A DNA stretch of 64,000 bases from Ischnura elegans (GCF_921293095.1 NC_060251.1:90196566-90260565), one strand, 5' to 3'. Positions 51,973 through 64,000 are shown, counted from the stretch's first letter. The notes: generated from the sequence alone by a model not told the origin. Program-made: numbers and translations.

Positions 51973-54285
51973 GAATGAACGGGAGAAACGGAGAATAGAA
52001 GGAGGAGGATCACTATTCCTCCATTTCATTGGATGGAAGTGGAGAAATAGTAAAAAAAAGAATTGATAGAGATAGAAGGTAAAAAAAGAGAATAGCTATT
52101 GAGAGAACGCATATGTCCCACTAAAAAAGTCTTTCATGTCAACCAATTTCTCGTTAAAAATAATTTATCTTTTAATCTTTTGTCATCTTAACAATGTTTA
52201 AGTTGTGTTGAGGAGATCTTTATCAACATTCACCTGCATCCCAATTTCACATTTGAAGATAAATAAATATAATAGAGATAAACGAAAATTTTGAAATTAC
52301 TTAATTTTTTTTTCATATTCTGAAAATTTTTAGATGATTTTTAAAAGTTTAAATGAGCAATAAGTATGACTCGCTGCACGAAAATTTAATAAGAAATGCA
52401 TCACTTCTTCTTGAAAGTTTTTTTTTTAGACTTATTGCGCATTTAATAGGTAATGCTTTGGCATCTTGATATTTACAGAGAATTTAAAAGTAACCTCTTA
52501 CAAATCTGCAATGCATCTCAAATTTGAAAGAGTTTCTCATTGTTTTCTGAAATATAAAATTTACATTTTGGAGACACAGGCAGCTGATGGCAAAGGTGCG
52601 CAATCTGAGCATTTCTTTAAAACAACATACGTTGTAAATTTAAGTACCATGTCACGAAAAATGGCTTGATTACACCATTAGAGAAGTGATAAATCTGATT
52701 ATTCGCTAAAAATAACATTGTGATCTGGAAAATCGAGCAAAATATATCGTGAACCAATCAAATAATCGGAAAAAAATGTAAGAAACACTTAATGAGAAAA
52801 AGTGAGAAAATGGGATTGAAAAGAATGATGAGGAAGTCTCGGATAGTCAGGAAGGGGACGCTGAGGTCGATTATGGAAGTTAAACATGATGAAGGAAGGA
52901 AGCGGAATATTTGGCACAAGTTTAAAAAGAAAACAAAGAAAATAGAGGTTCAGAGTGAGAAGATGGGCAAGGAAAAATAAAGGAAAATGAAAAGTCAAAG
53001 GGAAGGAAGAATGGAAAAGAACAAGTTAAAAAAAAAAAGATATTTTTTGAGCTTTGAAAGGAATCTAGAAAGACGCTGGTGCCAAAGCTGGAGACCGAAG
53101 CGAACGCGGATCAGAACCTGAAAAAATATTTATTTAGAAACATAATTTATGCATGTCAGGGTTTTGAATTTTCTTGGTAATCTATGCATGTACACTTTTC
53201 AGAAAAAAATATTTACGCATCAATTAAAAGTGGTGTATGGATGAATGACAAAAATGTTTTTCACTCTGCAAATTTTAACAAAATAATGGACTGAAAAAAA
53301 ACAACTTCTCGTCAAAGAAGAAAGTTACAAGTTAGTAGAATGGGTATTTAAAGTCATTGAAAGACCATGCTCTAATCATGATTAAACATTTGAAAATTGT
53401 AACTTTGGGAACAGTTTGTTCTGCTCCTTAAAGATAAAATGGATGAAAAAAAAACAAAGAACTGCAACAAGAAAGGTAATTATGACGACTCAATTAATGT
53501 TCACGAATATTAGTTATTTGTTGCACCTGCCAAATGGTTATCAATGGTGAACTATGCCTTACCCTTTTGTTATCGCTGCTTCTGAGTGATACACAATATG
53601 ATGAAATGGAGTGAAATTAGATAGGATTTAATTGGAAAGTCTTTATGCTCAGTCAAATCATCCAAAAATGTTCAACAGTTGGTAGTAAATGTATCTTTAC
53701 AAGCTATCATCATTTCATGAATGATAATTTACTATCGAAACTGAAATTAACAGGCAAGAGCAAAACAGCCGTAATTGCACGTCTAGCCAGTTCTAAAAAC
53801 CGTATATTTTTATAAAGTGTGCTGTCAAGCAATTCTTATCCTCATGGAAGTCGATTCTGTATGCTTTACTTTCAAATTTTATTCTACGTCAGATGTACAT
53901 CGACAAACTCCCGATTTTGGGATATTGTACAAATGATACTATTAAAAAATAAACGCCTAAACTAGAACTGATACTCCATAATGTTAACTATAAATCTATA
54001 TATTGAGCGAACAAAAGTTTGAGATTTTTTACATTATGCCTGGGTTTGCAGTGTATACGTGAAGACGGATACGGGCATAGCTTCGGGAAAAATAATTTGA
54101 TGATACTGCCTCTGAATGCTACATGTAGAGACGATGGGCGTTTCGTACAGGTGAAGTAATGTTGAAAAGCAGATTTCTATGAAATATGTTACCCAACATA
54201 ATGTCGACATCAAATCGAGGAATAAAGGTTTACTAAGCCATAAATATTTATTTGCTTAGGTAAATAAGTACGTACGGAGCAATCC
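51973..54285. other. Region downstream of the astacin gene
   Basis: Purine-rich at first. A 62-codon Lys-rich frame at 52792-52980 (MRKSEKMGLKRMMRKSR) resembles the low-complexity tail of the astacin, but has no pyrimidine tract before it and is out of any supported transcript. Otherwise AT-rich and unassigned. Confidence 0.4.
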
Positions 54286-54289
54286 GCCA

Positions 54290-55570
54290 ATCACCAAGGT
54301 CTGTCTACCCTTCCAACTTGGAATTCCCTCTTCAAATCAGAATAAGACTCCCCTTTTTCATTTTACCAATAAGTCCTTTATTCTCTCTTCCCCTGCTACG
54401 ATTGCCCAACGTTCCTCCCTCGAACACTGTTTTCATTATCCCCTCCCCGCTGAGTACTCCCTTCGTCCATACCTTCTGTCTCCTCTGTGTCTTATCTGAA
54501 AGCTCCCTCCCTTACCCACCATGTACGTCACTTCGTCGTTCCTGCTTGTCTCCGTCCATTTCACCTTCTCCATATCCTCATCTCAAAGGCATCCTGTATT
54601 TTCTCGTCCTGCTTCCTAAGGGTCCATGTTTTCCCACCGTAAAGCGCTACAGCCTAGAGAAGTCTCTTCCATAGCCTTTTCTTTGAACTCTTTTCTATCG
54701 TATTTATCTTTTATCTATTTTTCCGTACCCGATATTCCCTAGTTAGTTGCCAAAATAAAAGAATTTCTCTACCTACATAAGTGTGAGCCTCATGTTCCTC
54801 GCTCGTGCTGCTTAAAAATCTTTTTGTGATTAATTCTCATACCATATCCCTGGCAACGCTTGTCTAGTTACCCATTTGAGCCTAAAACCCTCACGCTGAC
54901 TGGCTAATCACCACCTGATCATCCGCGAACCTCACCGATTTTGACATCAATCCCTATAATAACCCAATGTTGCTTCTAAATAACATCAAAAATGTATACA
55001 TTTCCAGCTCTATTCAGGAAATATTTAAACTACGTGTTATTCTGTGCTGTAAAGTTTAATGGCGAAATATGTAGCAGCCACAATAATTATATTGAGTGGA
55101 AGATTTTCACATTTTTAAAATGAAATGTTTCGGAATTTAATCTCTCCCAGATAAGATCCTGGGTTAAAAAGAGTTAACTGCTGTCTTCAACTCATTCCTC
55201 ACCATTTCTTCATCTTACTCGTTAAAAAGGAATGCGGTAGTGAAGCGCTTTGCTTCATTAGTCGGCTAATGCTTGTCTTCCCTGATTCCTGCCCTCACTT
55301 GCGCAGTCTGGGCTTCATAATGATTACGAACGAGTCACCTATGCCTTCAATCTACGTTCATTTTCTTATGAATGTCCATTAACTGTGCCGAGTCAACTCG
55401 ATTAAATGCTTTCAGAATCCACGAAGAAGGCATACACTTCCTGTTTTTATTCTTGGTTTCTCTCCCCGAGAGTTTCTACGTGTCGCTGACTGACCGTTAC
55501 ACCTAGTTTTTGTTCATATATTTCCCCTATGACTTAATGCAAATCAATATAGGAACTTTTTGGAGGATTC
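54290..55570 (-). mobile_element. LINE fragment reaching into the reverse transcriptase
   Basis: The longest copy of this LINE family in the window. The low-coordinate part matches the 3' fragments. Near 55405 the minus strand reads LKAFNRVDS, the reverse-transcriptase motif A region (usually AFDRVD). Frames are broken, so it is an old copy. Confidence 0.72.
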
Positions 55571-55904
55571 CTCCCAGAATAAGTTAGTGAAAGCATACAC
55601 TGGCTTTGGTACCACCCTGTGACCCCTGTAGAACCAAGGACAAGGAAACGCTGACTTGGACAAGGGTCCTCGCTACGGTTACTTAATCACAGGTTTACTT
55701 TCGTTTACTGAAATCAATCTTATTTTTGCCCAAATACTACTTTGCCTTCCCCTCCATTCGCATATTTAAAATCCTCAGTACCACTTTGAAAGTCATCAAT
55801 GATGTCATTCAATATAGTCAAGTCTCTATAAGCGAGACTGCATGAGTGAGAAACCTCTATGAGTGCGACTCTTTGCCAGGTACCGTCATTTTTATCCTTG
55901 AAAG

Positions 55905-56489
55905 CAGAGATGGCAAGTGAAACGAAACGAAAATGTTTCGTTTCGACGCGGAGGGAAACGTAAATAAGAGGCCCAGGTTTAGCTTCGCTCCCGCACGAAA
56001 TTAAAATCACCAAGGAGTTTAGTTTCGTCGCGGTACTCCTAGGAAGAAACTAAATTAATCGAAACTCCTTTGCTCAAAGTAAAGTTTCGATCCCAGAATT
56101 TGAGAGGAGGGGGATAAGAGGGAAAAGTTTTGACCCATTACGTTTGACATGCGTGTGGAGAGGATAATACATCGAGCTTAAAAATCAAGTGGCTAGTTTG
56201 CGTTCACCGTTCTCCTATTAGTGGCAATAATATGAGTGGCCCAATGCTTCATGCATTTAGTGCCGGTAAGCCGAACCTCTCCTGCATTCAACCGTACTTC
56301 GTATTCGGTGTGTGGGTCGAAACTAGACTGTTAGGAAGTGAATCACTTGGTCCCTGCGGTGCGAAACATTATCTGCGTTTCGTTTCGTCCTAAAGTTTTT
56401 GTTATTTCTTTCTACATTCCGCTCTTTGGAACGAAACTATTGAAATTTTACTGGTTTTGACTATCGTTCCGTTGAACTTACCAACCCTG
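55905..56489. mobile_element. hAT-type element with perfect target duplication
   Basis: CTTGAAAG at 55897-55904 and 56490-56497 flanks ends CAGAGATGGCAAGT and ACTTACCAACCCTG, which are imperfect inverses. GAAACGAAAC-type words in both orientations fill the subterminal regions. No transposase. Confidence 0.9.
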
Positions 56490-56497
56490 CTTGAAAG

Positions 56498-58180
56498 CCT
56501 CTATAAGTGAGGTCTGGAAACTTCTTTCACATTCAATGCGGGCCCGATTTTCATATAAGTAGTCAAAATCGACCGTTAAAATATGAAAGAAAAATAGACG
56601 GAGGTTTCCACGCCACAACTTCCGTTTAAATACTTATTTTACAAACGGCTCACACATTTCAAAACAAAGAAGCTTGCTGAAGGCCATACACACGATCGGA
56701 AGACTTGGATGTGGATATTAGTCATGTACGCTGGCGGAGAAAGGGCTCCCGGCCCGACCGGCAGAGCACATCAATAGACGTGCTCCGTACCTCGGCTTGG
56801 ACGGAACCACGTCAATTGACGGGCACCGCACTGAATGTATTCACTTCTTAAGAGAGATTTTTCGGCCGACTTCAGGGGAAATGAGCTCACGGTGTCCAAC
56901 TCAGTACGGAATGACGAGAAACCTATTTCACACTCGAAATTTAGATTTTTGTACATTTTTGTTAAGATTTATTTTGAAGGAAATACATTCTTGACGACTC
57001 TTATCAATTCCTAACACACCCTTTAATGGAAGTTAGAAGGGAAAGACAGCGTTTTTTTTTCGAAGAAAATTTCAATCATTTGCATTGTTACATCTTCGAA
57101 ATCAGCGAATTGAGACAAGCTGCGGTAGAGTCATTTTAAGAAGGTAACGATCTATTTTTGATAAGAATAATGAGATCAAAACATATTTTTAAAATACCAC
57201 AAAGGGATCTCAAAAGGCATCAACTTACTTCTTTAAATAAACAGTGTAAATACGTTAAAGATTATATGTAATTACATACATAATAAGTATGTAAATGTGG
57301 ATTTCCTGCACTCTCTTTCCCCTTCTTCCTTATATGTGCCTCTATAAATGAGAGTGGTCATTCCGAGACCATTGTAAATGAGAAACTTTGTAAGTAAGAA
57401 ACCTTCATAAGCGAGAAAAAGATGCCGGTCCCTCGAACTCTCACTAATCAAGGTTTAACTGTGCATAAAAGAAGATGTCTTTACGTATGCGCGCTATGTA
57501 TTTCCAAGCGGCCACACGAATAGCAACCGAAGTTACAGTCCAGCCGACGAGATTTGTCCGATGGCAGTTCTAAAAGAGGGGCGGAGTACCCTGCGCCAGC
57601 ACGGTTTGCAGCCAATCGCTGTCCCCTGAACGCACCTCACATCCTCACCTAGTCATGCAATGTTGTGACATGCATATGAAGCACTGAAACAAGTCTAAGC
57701 TACTAAATGAAGTCCTTTCTTCGAATCACCAAAACAAAGGATTCTTCCTCTGGGTCCTTCATGCTCGTCGTCCCTTCTGGCTCCTTTCTTAAGGGAAGCC
57801 TTTTGTTTACAGTTGAGGCGGGAGTTTTTACTTTCTTACCTGGTAATCTTGGTCCCTACCCCATCTGCCTGTCATCGGACAACTTTCGGCAGCTAGACTG
57901 TGCTACGTATCTCATGCTCCCAAAGCCCGTGGTGCTGCTTTTGGCTGTACCTGACCCGTCCTTTGCGTCGTTTCTCATTGCCCGTTTATTACGTCACGTC
58001 ATACAACTTCAGTGGTTTAAAATCCTTCCGGGTAGGCACACCTCTTCTTACGTTCATAGGGATAACATAAATAAATGCACTAACTTAACTATTAATCCCC
58101 CAGGTGCAAACCTTTCCGCTGGGGCATGAGTTCACACTACGCTTTTGGCCTGCGCACTAACGGACAACAAATTATGATCA
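56498..58180. other. Intergenic, no supported gene
   Basis: A 140-codon plus-strand frame (57707-58129) has no motif, signal peptide or splice support. The rest is unassigned. Confidence 0.4.
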
Positions 58181-58191
58181 ATGCTATGGAG

Positions 58192-58455
58192 CAGGGATGC
58201 CGATTTACAAAAAAATATTGGGGGCCCAAACTGGGGATCTAGCCCTGGGAAATTTTATGAGTAAGTAGTGAATTTGTAGTTTTTGAAGCATTTTAGAAGA
58301 GTCATATGATCAACATTAGAACCCTGATAACTCGAATCCCGATACCTGGACAATCCGGGGAAAATCGACAAGCCTGACACATTTTTTCCTCACACCCATA
58401 ACGAATTTTTGAGGGGGTTCGGGTCCCGTCAGGCCCCATGGAGTCGGCGCCACTG
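58192..58455. mobile_element. hAT MITE, GGCGCCGACT family, copy 2
   Basis: A perfect 8-bp duplication CTATGGAG (58184-58191, 58456-58463) surrounds ends CAGGGATGCCGATT and AGTCGGCGCCACTG. The adjoining AAAATATTGGGGGCCC and CAGGCCCCATGG are shared with the copy at 38620. Confidence 0.92.
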
Positions 58456-61004
58456 CTATGGAGTGGAGTGCAAGCTGATCCCATGCACGGTATATGGAAA
58501 TCGGGTTTTCCCTTGTTTGCTGTAACGCAAGTATACCAACGTAATACCTTCTTTCCTCCTTTACCTAAAAATCCTGTCATGTGACCATGAATTCCAAGTT
58601 CCAAGTTTCCCATCGCACTGGATAGCATTATTCCCAAGTAACGGCGGGTGGCCTGCTAGTTAAGAAGTACAGCCACTTTGTAAAGTTCCACAGACATCAA
58701 TAAATATCTCCATTTGGTTGCACGAAATGCTCTGAGAAAGTGATATATATGTATATATAATAAGGCATCAATAAATTTGAAAAAAATCACAAACATTCAA
58801 TTTATTCACCTGTTGTCCAAGACAGGAATGAGATGCGATCCAGGCTGGACCTAAGGGAGCATGACATAATCACGAATGAGTACTTGAACAGTATTTTCAT
58901 CTCAAAATTGCAAAATATTTATCAGCAGATGAAAATAAATCCACTGATTTTGATGTCTTTTTAGTATCTTCAGAGTTTCTCTTTGGTTTCATAGGTGAGT
59001 AGCTCCACCAACAGTATTATGACAATGATATATACACACCAAGCGCTTCCTCCGGTATACGGGAAGAATCGCAGCTTCTTTCAAGGCTTGAAGTTATATA
59101 GATTTTTTACATACCATTACCTAATTAAGGTGTCCAAAGCTATTAAAAGTTTCAAAAAAATATTCATAACAACACAAGTAGTTTCACTTTCACGACACAT
59201 TTTGACCAATAAACTGCATCCCCACTTAGTTCCACACAATTAAGGAGGACCTCTTCACATAGCTTCCATGACGATTAAAAATATATCCCCTTTTAACTGA
59301 GGTCGAAGATAAACATTTCCGATGAGCAACCCGAATAGAAGTTATAAGTCTTTGGATATTCCTCTGAAAATACGATGCACTTGGCCCAATGAAAATAGAA
59401 TGCTTCAAGCATTGTTGACAACTTTGTCCTCCTTCAGCGACAACCGAAGACATAAGTACAGTGACAGTGGGTGATATTAAATTCCAGAGTAATTCACATG
59501 AAACAAACACGAAAGCGTATCGTGACCACGTTACATGCCGACGAATTACCACAGTAAATATTTTTTGTATATCCAGGCATTTGTCGGTTAAAGTGTACTC
59601 ACCCTGTACCCGATTAAGGAAACATTAAATAGAACAATGCCCGATGACAATTAGACATCCACATCGATTTTTTATGACGCATGCACACGTAAAAAAGTCA
59701 TTGTTATTGTAACTTTTTCAGGTGACAAAATAGCCAGATACATCACGTAGGTAAAAATAATAAAACACTTTTAAATGATATTTACGGTGGTTCGAGAGTA
59801 AAAGCATGCAACAACCTTGTCTCCAGACACGTAATTCTTGATTAAAAATTCATGTAACAAAATAAAGAAGCTCACATCGAGAAATGCACTCACATAGGAC
59901 ACTCTTCATAATGTATCTGTACATAATTATTTGCTTCTGAGCTTAACAGAACACTTTCCTTTCTTTTGCAGTAAAATCACCATTTCATGTTGTGCGATAG
60001 CAGAAATTTCATTCCCCTTTTAGGTTCGTAGAAAGAAAAAAAGCACCAACATTATTCCGGAAAATAGTGGATCATTGCGTAAAAAATATACAATGGATTT
60101 CATTCACCTTCAAGCAAACTCTCCAAATTCTTCACCAGAATTGGTTAATTAAAATACCAGTTGTTATATTTTGGCGAAGAATTTTCTTCTCATCCTTCTA
60201 CTTTCATATGAAAGCTAAAAGAAGAATGCAAGTCTGAATATATCACTTCAGCCTGGGGATATTAAAATATTTCTTTCGATTGATCAATGAATTAATTACA
60301 CGAGTAGCACAAGCAAGATTGTACCAGCAACGACGTAACTCCAATAAATCTTCGAGAGGTCCCACCGCATCTATTGTCCTTCCTTCTTAGGAATATTTAA
60401 GTCCTTTGAAATCCCATTATTAGACACCATAAATTACCCCAAATTTCATAAGGGACCGTCAATGTTGACTCTTTAAGTTTCCAGATACACTAAAAAAATT
60501 CACTTTTCTCAATGCCGTCCTGTCAATCTTAAAGAATGACTAGGTGGATTCAAATAAGGCATTTAGTTTTCTTGCTGATATGCATCGCTGAGAAAAACTA
60601 AACGCGTTCGATTAACCTTTTCACCTGAAAGCGTAGACTTAAGAGAAAATTTCCCACAGTTTTACTATCAAACAGTTATGAATCCCAAGGCGATACTTCA
60701 GAACCAATTGTGAATGCACTCACAATTCTCTAGAGAAATATCTCCTGAATACATATGCCACGGGTGTAACTTGATCCCATTTCGGAGGGAATATATTCTA
60801 TTCGGCAGGCGATATGATTTAAGCCTTTTTTTAAAAGCTTAAAATAATTCTTTTGTCCTCCGATCACACTTAGGAAGGTACCCTCAAGGCTCCACCCATT
60901 GTCGACGGTCACTGGTCGCTCAGCAACGAGACCTTTAGGTTTTATCTCATAAAAGAACCTTTCAATAGAAACTGGATATTTTAGGAACTCTTTCCATCAG
61001 GCGC
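58456..61004. other. Intergenic / 3' flank of the GPCR gene
   Basis: AT-rich. A 108-codon minus-strand frame (59226-59552) lacks motifs. Nothing else identified; the part next to 61005 is probably GPCR 3' UTR. Confidence 0.45.
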
Positions 61005-61700
61005 TCAAATCTTGTCCTCCATCTCAGTTTGGTGCGTCCGATGGTGATGGTGGTGGTACCTACCCCGGCCATGGTGAAGGTTCCCTGACCCGAAATCTCC
61101 ATTGTTACCATTGTCCGTTAAGTTAACGCTCTCCCCGTTTGTTTTGCCGGAAGAATTCGCCCTGCGGACGCTCACGTAAGAGGTCCCAGTGTCAACCCTG
61201 TGCAGTAAAGATGCCTCGTCGACCTCCATGTCAATGTCCGAGTCCCTATTCCGCGACGACCTTCGGTTCTGACCACGACCACCTCCGCCACCGTACTGGT
61301 GGATCGAGGGGCCCAAGAGGACAGAACCAGGACGGCTGCTACCGGCGCACTTGCCGTTGTTACCTCCCTTGAACACGAGAAAAGAGGAGGTGGTGGACGG
61401 GCCCATGCTGGTGCTGGGCCGGCCCCGAGGGCCGATGGACCGGCCCCCGCCGACGTGCGTGATGGTGGCGCCTCCGAAGGCGCTGCTGCAGGAGGTGTTG
61501 GGGCCGGGGGTGAGTCGCCGAGCGAGCCATCGGAGGCAGGGCACCCGGGAGAGGGCGCAGCAGAAGCCGACACGGAACTTGGCGTTCATCCAGCAGTAGA
61601 TGATGGGGTTGTAGCACGAGTGGGACATGGCGAGCCAGTGGAAGGCCCACCACAGGTAGGGCAGGCAGTCCCAGTCGACCAAGTCACCGTCCGTCATGAC
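61005..61700 (-). CDS. Rhodopsin-family neuropeptide GPCR, last coding exon (TM7 and cytoplasmic tail)
   Basis: The exon starts after acceptor TTTCACCCGCAG at 61701 and ends with TGA at 61007-61005 (231 residues). It opens VMTDGDLVDWDCLPYLWW, an extracellular loop 3/TM7 entry. HWLAMSHSCYNPIIYCWM follows, giving TM7 with the NPxxY motif, then helix 8 (NAKFRVGF) and Cys residues suited to palmitoylation. The HWLAMS..YNPIIY pattern is typical of insect NPY/RYamide, tachykinin and leucokinin receptors; a RYamide receptor is my best guess, not a firm call. The ~180-residue tail is rich in Gly, Ser, Arg and Asn, with GGGGGRG, an acidic DIDMEVDE patch and a run of five His near the end. The local GC content is far above its surroundings. 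TM1-TM6 must lie on exons beyond 64000. Confidence 0.85.
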   Translation of the reverse strand, partial: VMTDGDLVDWDCLPYLWWAFHWLAMSHSCYNPIIYCWMNAKFRVGFCCALSRVPCLRWLARRLTPGPNTSCSSAFGGATITHVGGGRSIGPRGRPSTSMGPSTTSSFLVFKGGNNGKCAGSSRPGSVLLGPSIHQYGGGGGRGQNRRSSRNRDSDIDMEVDEASLLHRVDTGTSYVSVRRANSSGKTNGESVNLTDNGNNGDFGSGNLHHGRGRYHHHHHRTHQTEMEDKI

Positions 61701-64000
61701 CTGCGGGTGAAAGACGGGGCGGGAGCGAGAATCAATACACCGCAAACCTCGGATAAGCCGCACTTCTTTCCTGATTCTGGGGTCTCAGAACTCAAGTGCA
61801 ACTTATGCATGGTGGAGAAAAATTACGTCATGAAGTTGTAACCCTGGATAGCTGATGTCAGTAGGAACCAAAATTACAATTGATGTTTGGGACGAAAATT
61901 CACCATTTTTAATCCACAGAATGCGTGCAACGTGACTCGCTTAATGCAATAATTTCTCCAATTCATATACTTTTTAAGACATTTCTTCGAGGTTCGAGAC
62001 TCATGGAATGGAAGTGGCCTTCCTATCCTGGCCGACTACTTTTTGAAATACCTTTGGCTTAGCTTGGATGAGCTACCCCCTCATCTATGCAAACAAACCT
62101 CCTGGCAGATTTCAAGCCACCCAGAACTTTCACCCATCGCCAGTAAAGTTGATGACCTTATCGCCGTTTGGAAAGAAGAGGGAAGAGCTAACCCAAAAGG
62201 ATCTCAAAAAGAACAGTCAGCTTAAGAAGAAATCTTCCCTCCATGAATCTCGCACTTTGAAGAAATTTCTTAAATAGAGGCAGAATTGGAGAAGTTGCTG
62301 TTTAAAGTAAGTAACTTTGTACGCAATCACGCGCCTTGGCTTAAAGTTATACACACCAAAGATGGAAATCTTCATGATAAAATAATTGGCATAGCCGGGA
62401 TTTGAACCCGAATCTCTCGAATGCTCGATCAGATATGCTACCAGTTACTCTACGAAGCCATCATCCTCCTAGTCGACTCTGAGTCCCAGTGTGAGACCTA
62501 GTCTGAGATTCACCTTGGAAGAAGATGGCGTGGTCTTATAACTGGTAGCAGTTCGAATCTTGTTTAAGCCACATGATTTATTTCATAGAGAATTTCATCG
62601 GGACTGCACATGGAATGACAATATCTAAATAAATCAAACCAACGCCTGCTAACCTCGCCCAATCCAAGAGCAAAATACGAAATGAGGCTGAAAATTTCAA
62701 ATTGGTGCATGGCTTATTCGGATATTTCCGGTAGGTCTGCAGTGAATGCGTTCGGGTTAACATTAAAGGGAAATATAGAGATTTTTGTCATATGCCACGG
62801 GCGTCTCGCCCCGCGAACCGTGTGCACGTAAATGAATCTAAACTATGACGACAGAGGATAAGGAACTCTCATGGCGTCTTTTAGCTGCTTTTAACACTTT
62901 GGTGAGGTGCAATAAAAAAGTTGGTTCTTAAATTCACGGACTAACTTATTTCTCAACTTGACACTCATAAAAAGTGGGTGCGGATCATGTTTGGAGAAAT
63001 AGAAAATTTTCTGCGAGTTTTCTCTCGGGTTAGCTTCGGGAAAAAGGAATATAAGGCTTCAATGGACAACGGAATGGAGCCAAAATCAACGGCTTCTTTT
63101 TTCCAGTGGCATCCTCAAGCAGCGGCGCAGCTAGGAGTGAAGACTAGGACTAATACTGGGAGTTGGGAGGTATGGAGTACCCGCCAGGGTAAGCAGGAGG
63201 TGCGGGGGCCTTACCTCACAGAATTTTTATAGTAAATGGTTCGAAATGGTGAGTATTACGTATTTTAAGGGGTATCTTATTAATACCTACACTATTATAT
63301 AAGCAATATTAATCCAATTACGAAAAATGGATTAAACTTTAAAAAATTTCCTGCGCTCTGGGGTATCTCCTAAAACCCTCCCTCTCGCTGCGCCATTGTG
63401 CAACACACGTAGAATTCGCGTAAGAGTTCAAAAGGAAGCACTTACTGTAGATTGTTCTATGATAGCCATACATTTTACTCGTTATTTCTAAAATATTATA
63501 AAGGACATAATGAGAAGGCAGAGGATTTATATAGTGGGAATAATAAGCGGAAAGATATTATTTATCAAAGATCAGAGAGAAATATGTCACGCAATTTAAG
63601 AGAAGGAAGGAATAGAAAATTGTCTCTAAATAGGATATAAGGAAATATTTTGTGTAAATCTCAATGAGAAAATAAGCCTAGGTATTTAGTAATGGGACCA
63701 ATGCAACGTATCCTGTACGAAGGAAGAGACCAGTGTTCATGGCCAGCATGAAGAGACCTTATTGTGAACTAAAAGTGGGAATCTCAATGTGGGAGGAAGA
63801 ACTGTAGTGTACGAATTAGAAATTTATTAGACATGTTTGGATTCATGAATTGAAGTGGGATACAGTGGTATAAAATGATATTGGCGACTCGAATCACCAC
63901 TAGCGGCGCTAGCGTCGGTGATGTAATTTTCCAAAATGGCGGACACATTGGTGATAAAGTATGCAAGAACCCTACATGAGGACGATTGTCTCTGTGCGCT
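61701..64000. other. GPCR intron sequence, partial
   Basis: No further receptor exon is recognisable on the minus strand. 61990-62170 has weak SINE-like text. 62520-62575 has a second tRNA-like patch (ATAACTGGTAGCAGTTCGAATC). 63119-63401 has weakly inverse ends (CAGCGGCGCAGCTAGGAG against CTCGCTGCGCCATTG) like an old MITE. 63655-63760 (ATGAAGAGACCTTATTGTGA) resembles a scrap of the LINE family seen at 29550. Confidence 0.35.
62388..62460 (-). repeat. tRNA-like sequence (SINE head or tRNA pseudogene)
   Basis: The minus strand runs GGCTTCGTAGAGTAACTGG to GGGTTCAAATCCCGG (perfect B box) and CTATGCC. D and T arms can be drawn, but the anticodon arm is poor and the acceptor pairs only in part (GGC/GCC). 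Confidence 0.5.

Noticed and set aside
51547-52029. 160-codon Phe/Leu-rich minus-strand frame resembling a membrane protein
   Set aside because: Antisense shadow of the Glu/Lys-rich astacin exon 5.
52792-52980. Lys-rich frame as a sixth astacin exon
   Set aside because: No pyrimidine tract or acceptor before it, and exon 5 already ends in a stop codon.
57707-58129. 140-codon plus-strand frame
   Set aside because: No recognisable motif, signal peptide, splice context or repeat relationship; residue use looks random.
59226-59552. 108-codon minus-strand frame
   Set aside because: No motif and no supporting splice or promoter signals.
61299-61841. 180-codon plus-strand frame rich in Ala, Gly and Glu
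   Set aside because: It is the antisense shadow of the GC-rich GPCR tail exon, which has a clear TM7 and NPxxY in the other strand.
63119-63401. MITE with CAGCGGCGCAGC-like ends
   Set aside because: Inverse similarity is short and no target duplication is present, so it is only mentioned under the intron entry.

Overview
This is nuclear DNA of an animal, most likely an arthropod. It is AT-rich, with short exons in long introns bounded by GT..AG sites, and interspersed repeats make up much of the intron sequence. I do not try to name the species. Three host genes (DHRS12, a THAP-domain gene, an astacin protease) and the last exon of a fourth (a neuropeptide-type GPCR) can be supported. One further complete gene belongs to a hAT DNA transposon. 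No CRISPR arrays, operons, rRNA genes or LTR/viral elements were recognised.

Layout. (1) 972-23127, minus strand: an eight-exon DHRS12-type short-chain dehydrogenase whose frame and splice phases close exactly into a 325-residue protein. Its 11.3-kb last intron holds a 5.9-kb hAT element (1455-7357) with its own spliced, open BED-finger/transposase gene (2455-4970, minus). That element lies inside an older LINE fragment. (2) 23128-23547: a short divergent intergenic region, presumably a shared promoter. (3) 23548-23784, plus strand: a THAP-domain exon, followed by repeats that each carry a 3' splice-site-like sequence. (4) 26997-51972, plus strand: a five-exon astacin metalloprotease with signal peptide, EGD pro-segment, complete zinc site and Met-turn. 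It ends in an unusually long Glu/Lys-rich tail, partly on its own exon. (5) 61005-61700, minus strand: the last exon of a rhodopsin-family GPCR (TM7, NPxxY, long Gly/Ser/His-rich tail); its earlier exons lie beyond the window.

Mobile DNA. Seven short or non-coding hAT-type elements keep perfect or near-perfect 8-bp target duplications. There are also PIF/Harbinger-like and Tc1/mariner-like MITEs, a cluster of TTAA-flanked (piggyBac-like) MITEs forming a kilobase-scale inverted structure, a truncated Penelope-like element with a 36-bp inverted terminal repeat and 14-bp target duplication, one LINE family present as many fragments, a second LINE 3' end, tRNA-derived SINEs, a tRNA-Asp-like gene, and several foldback hairpins and local duplications. 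Many insertions stop within tens of bases of a splice site, most strikingly around astacin exons 2 and 4.

The host genes show no functional link to each other. They look like ordinary neighbours in a repeat-rich genome. All calls come from reading motifs and splice phases by eye, with no database search.
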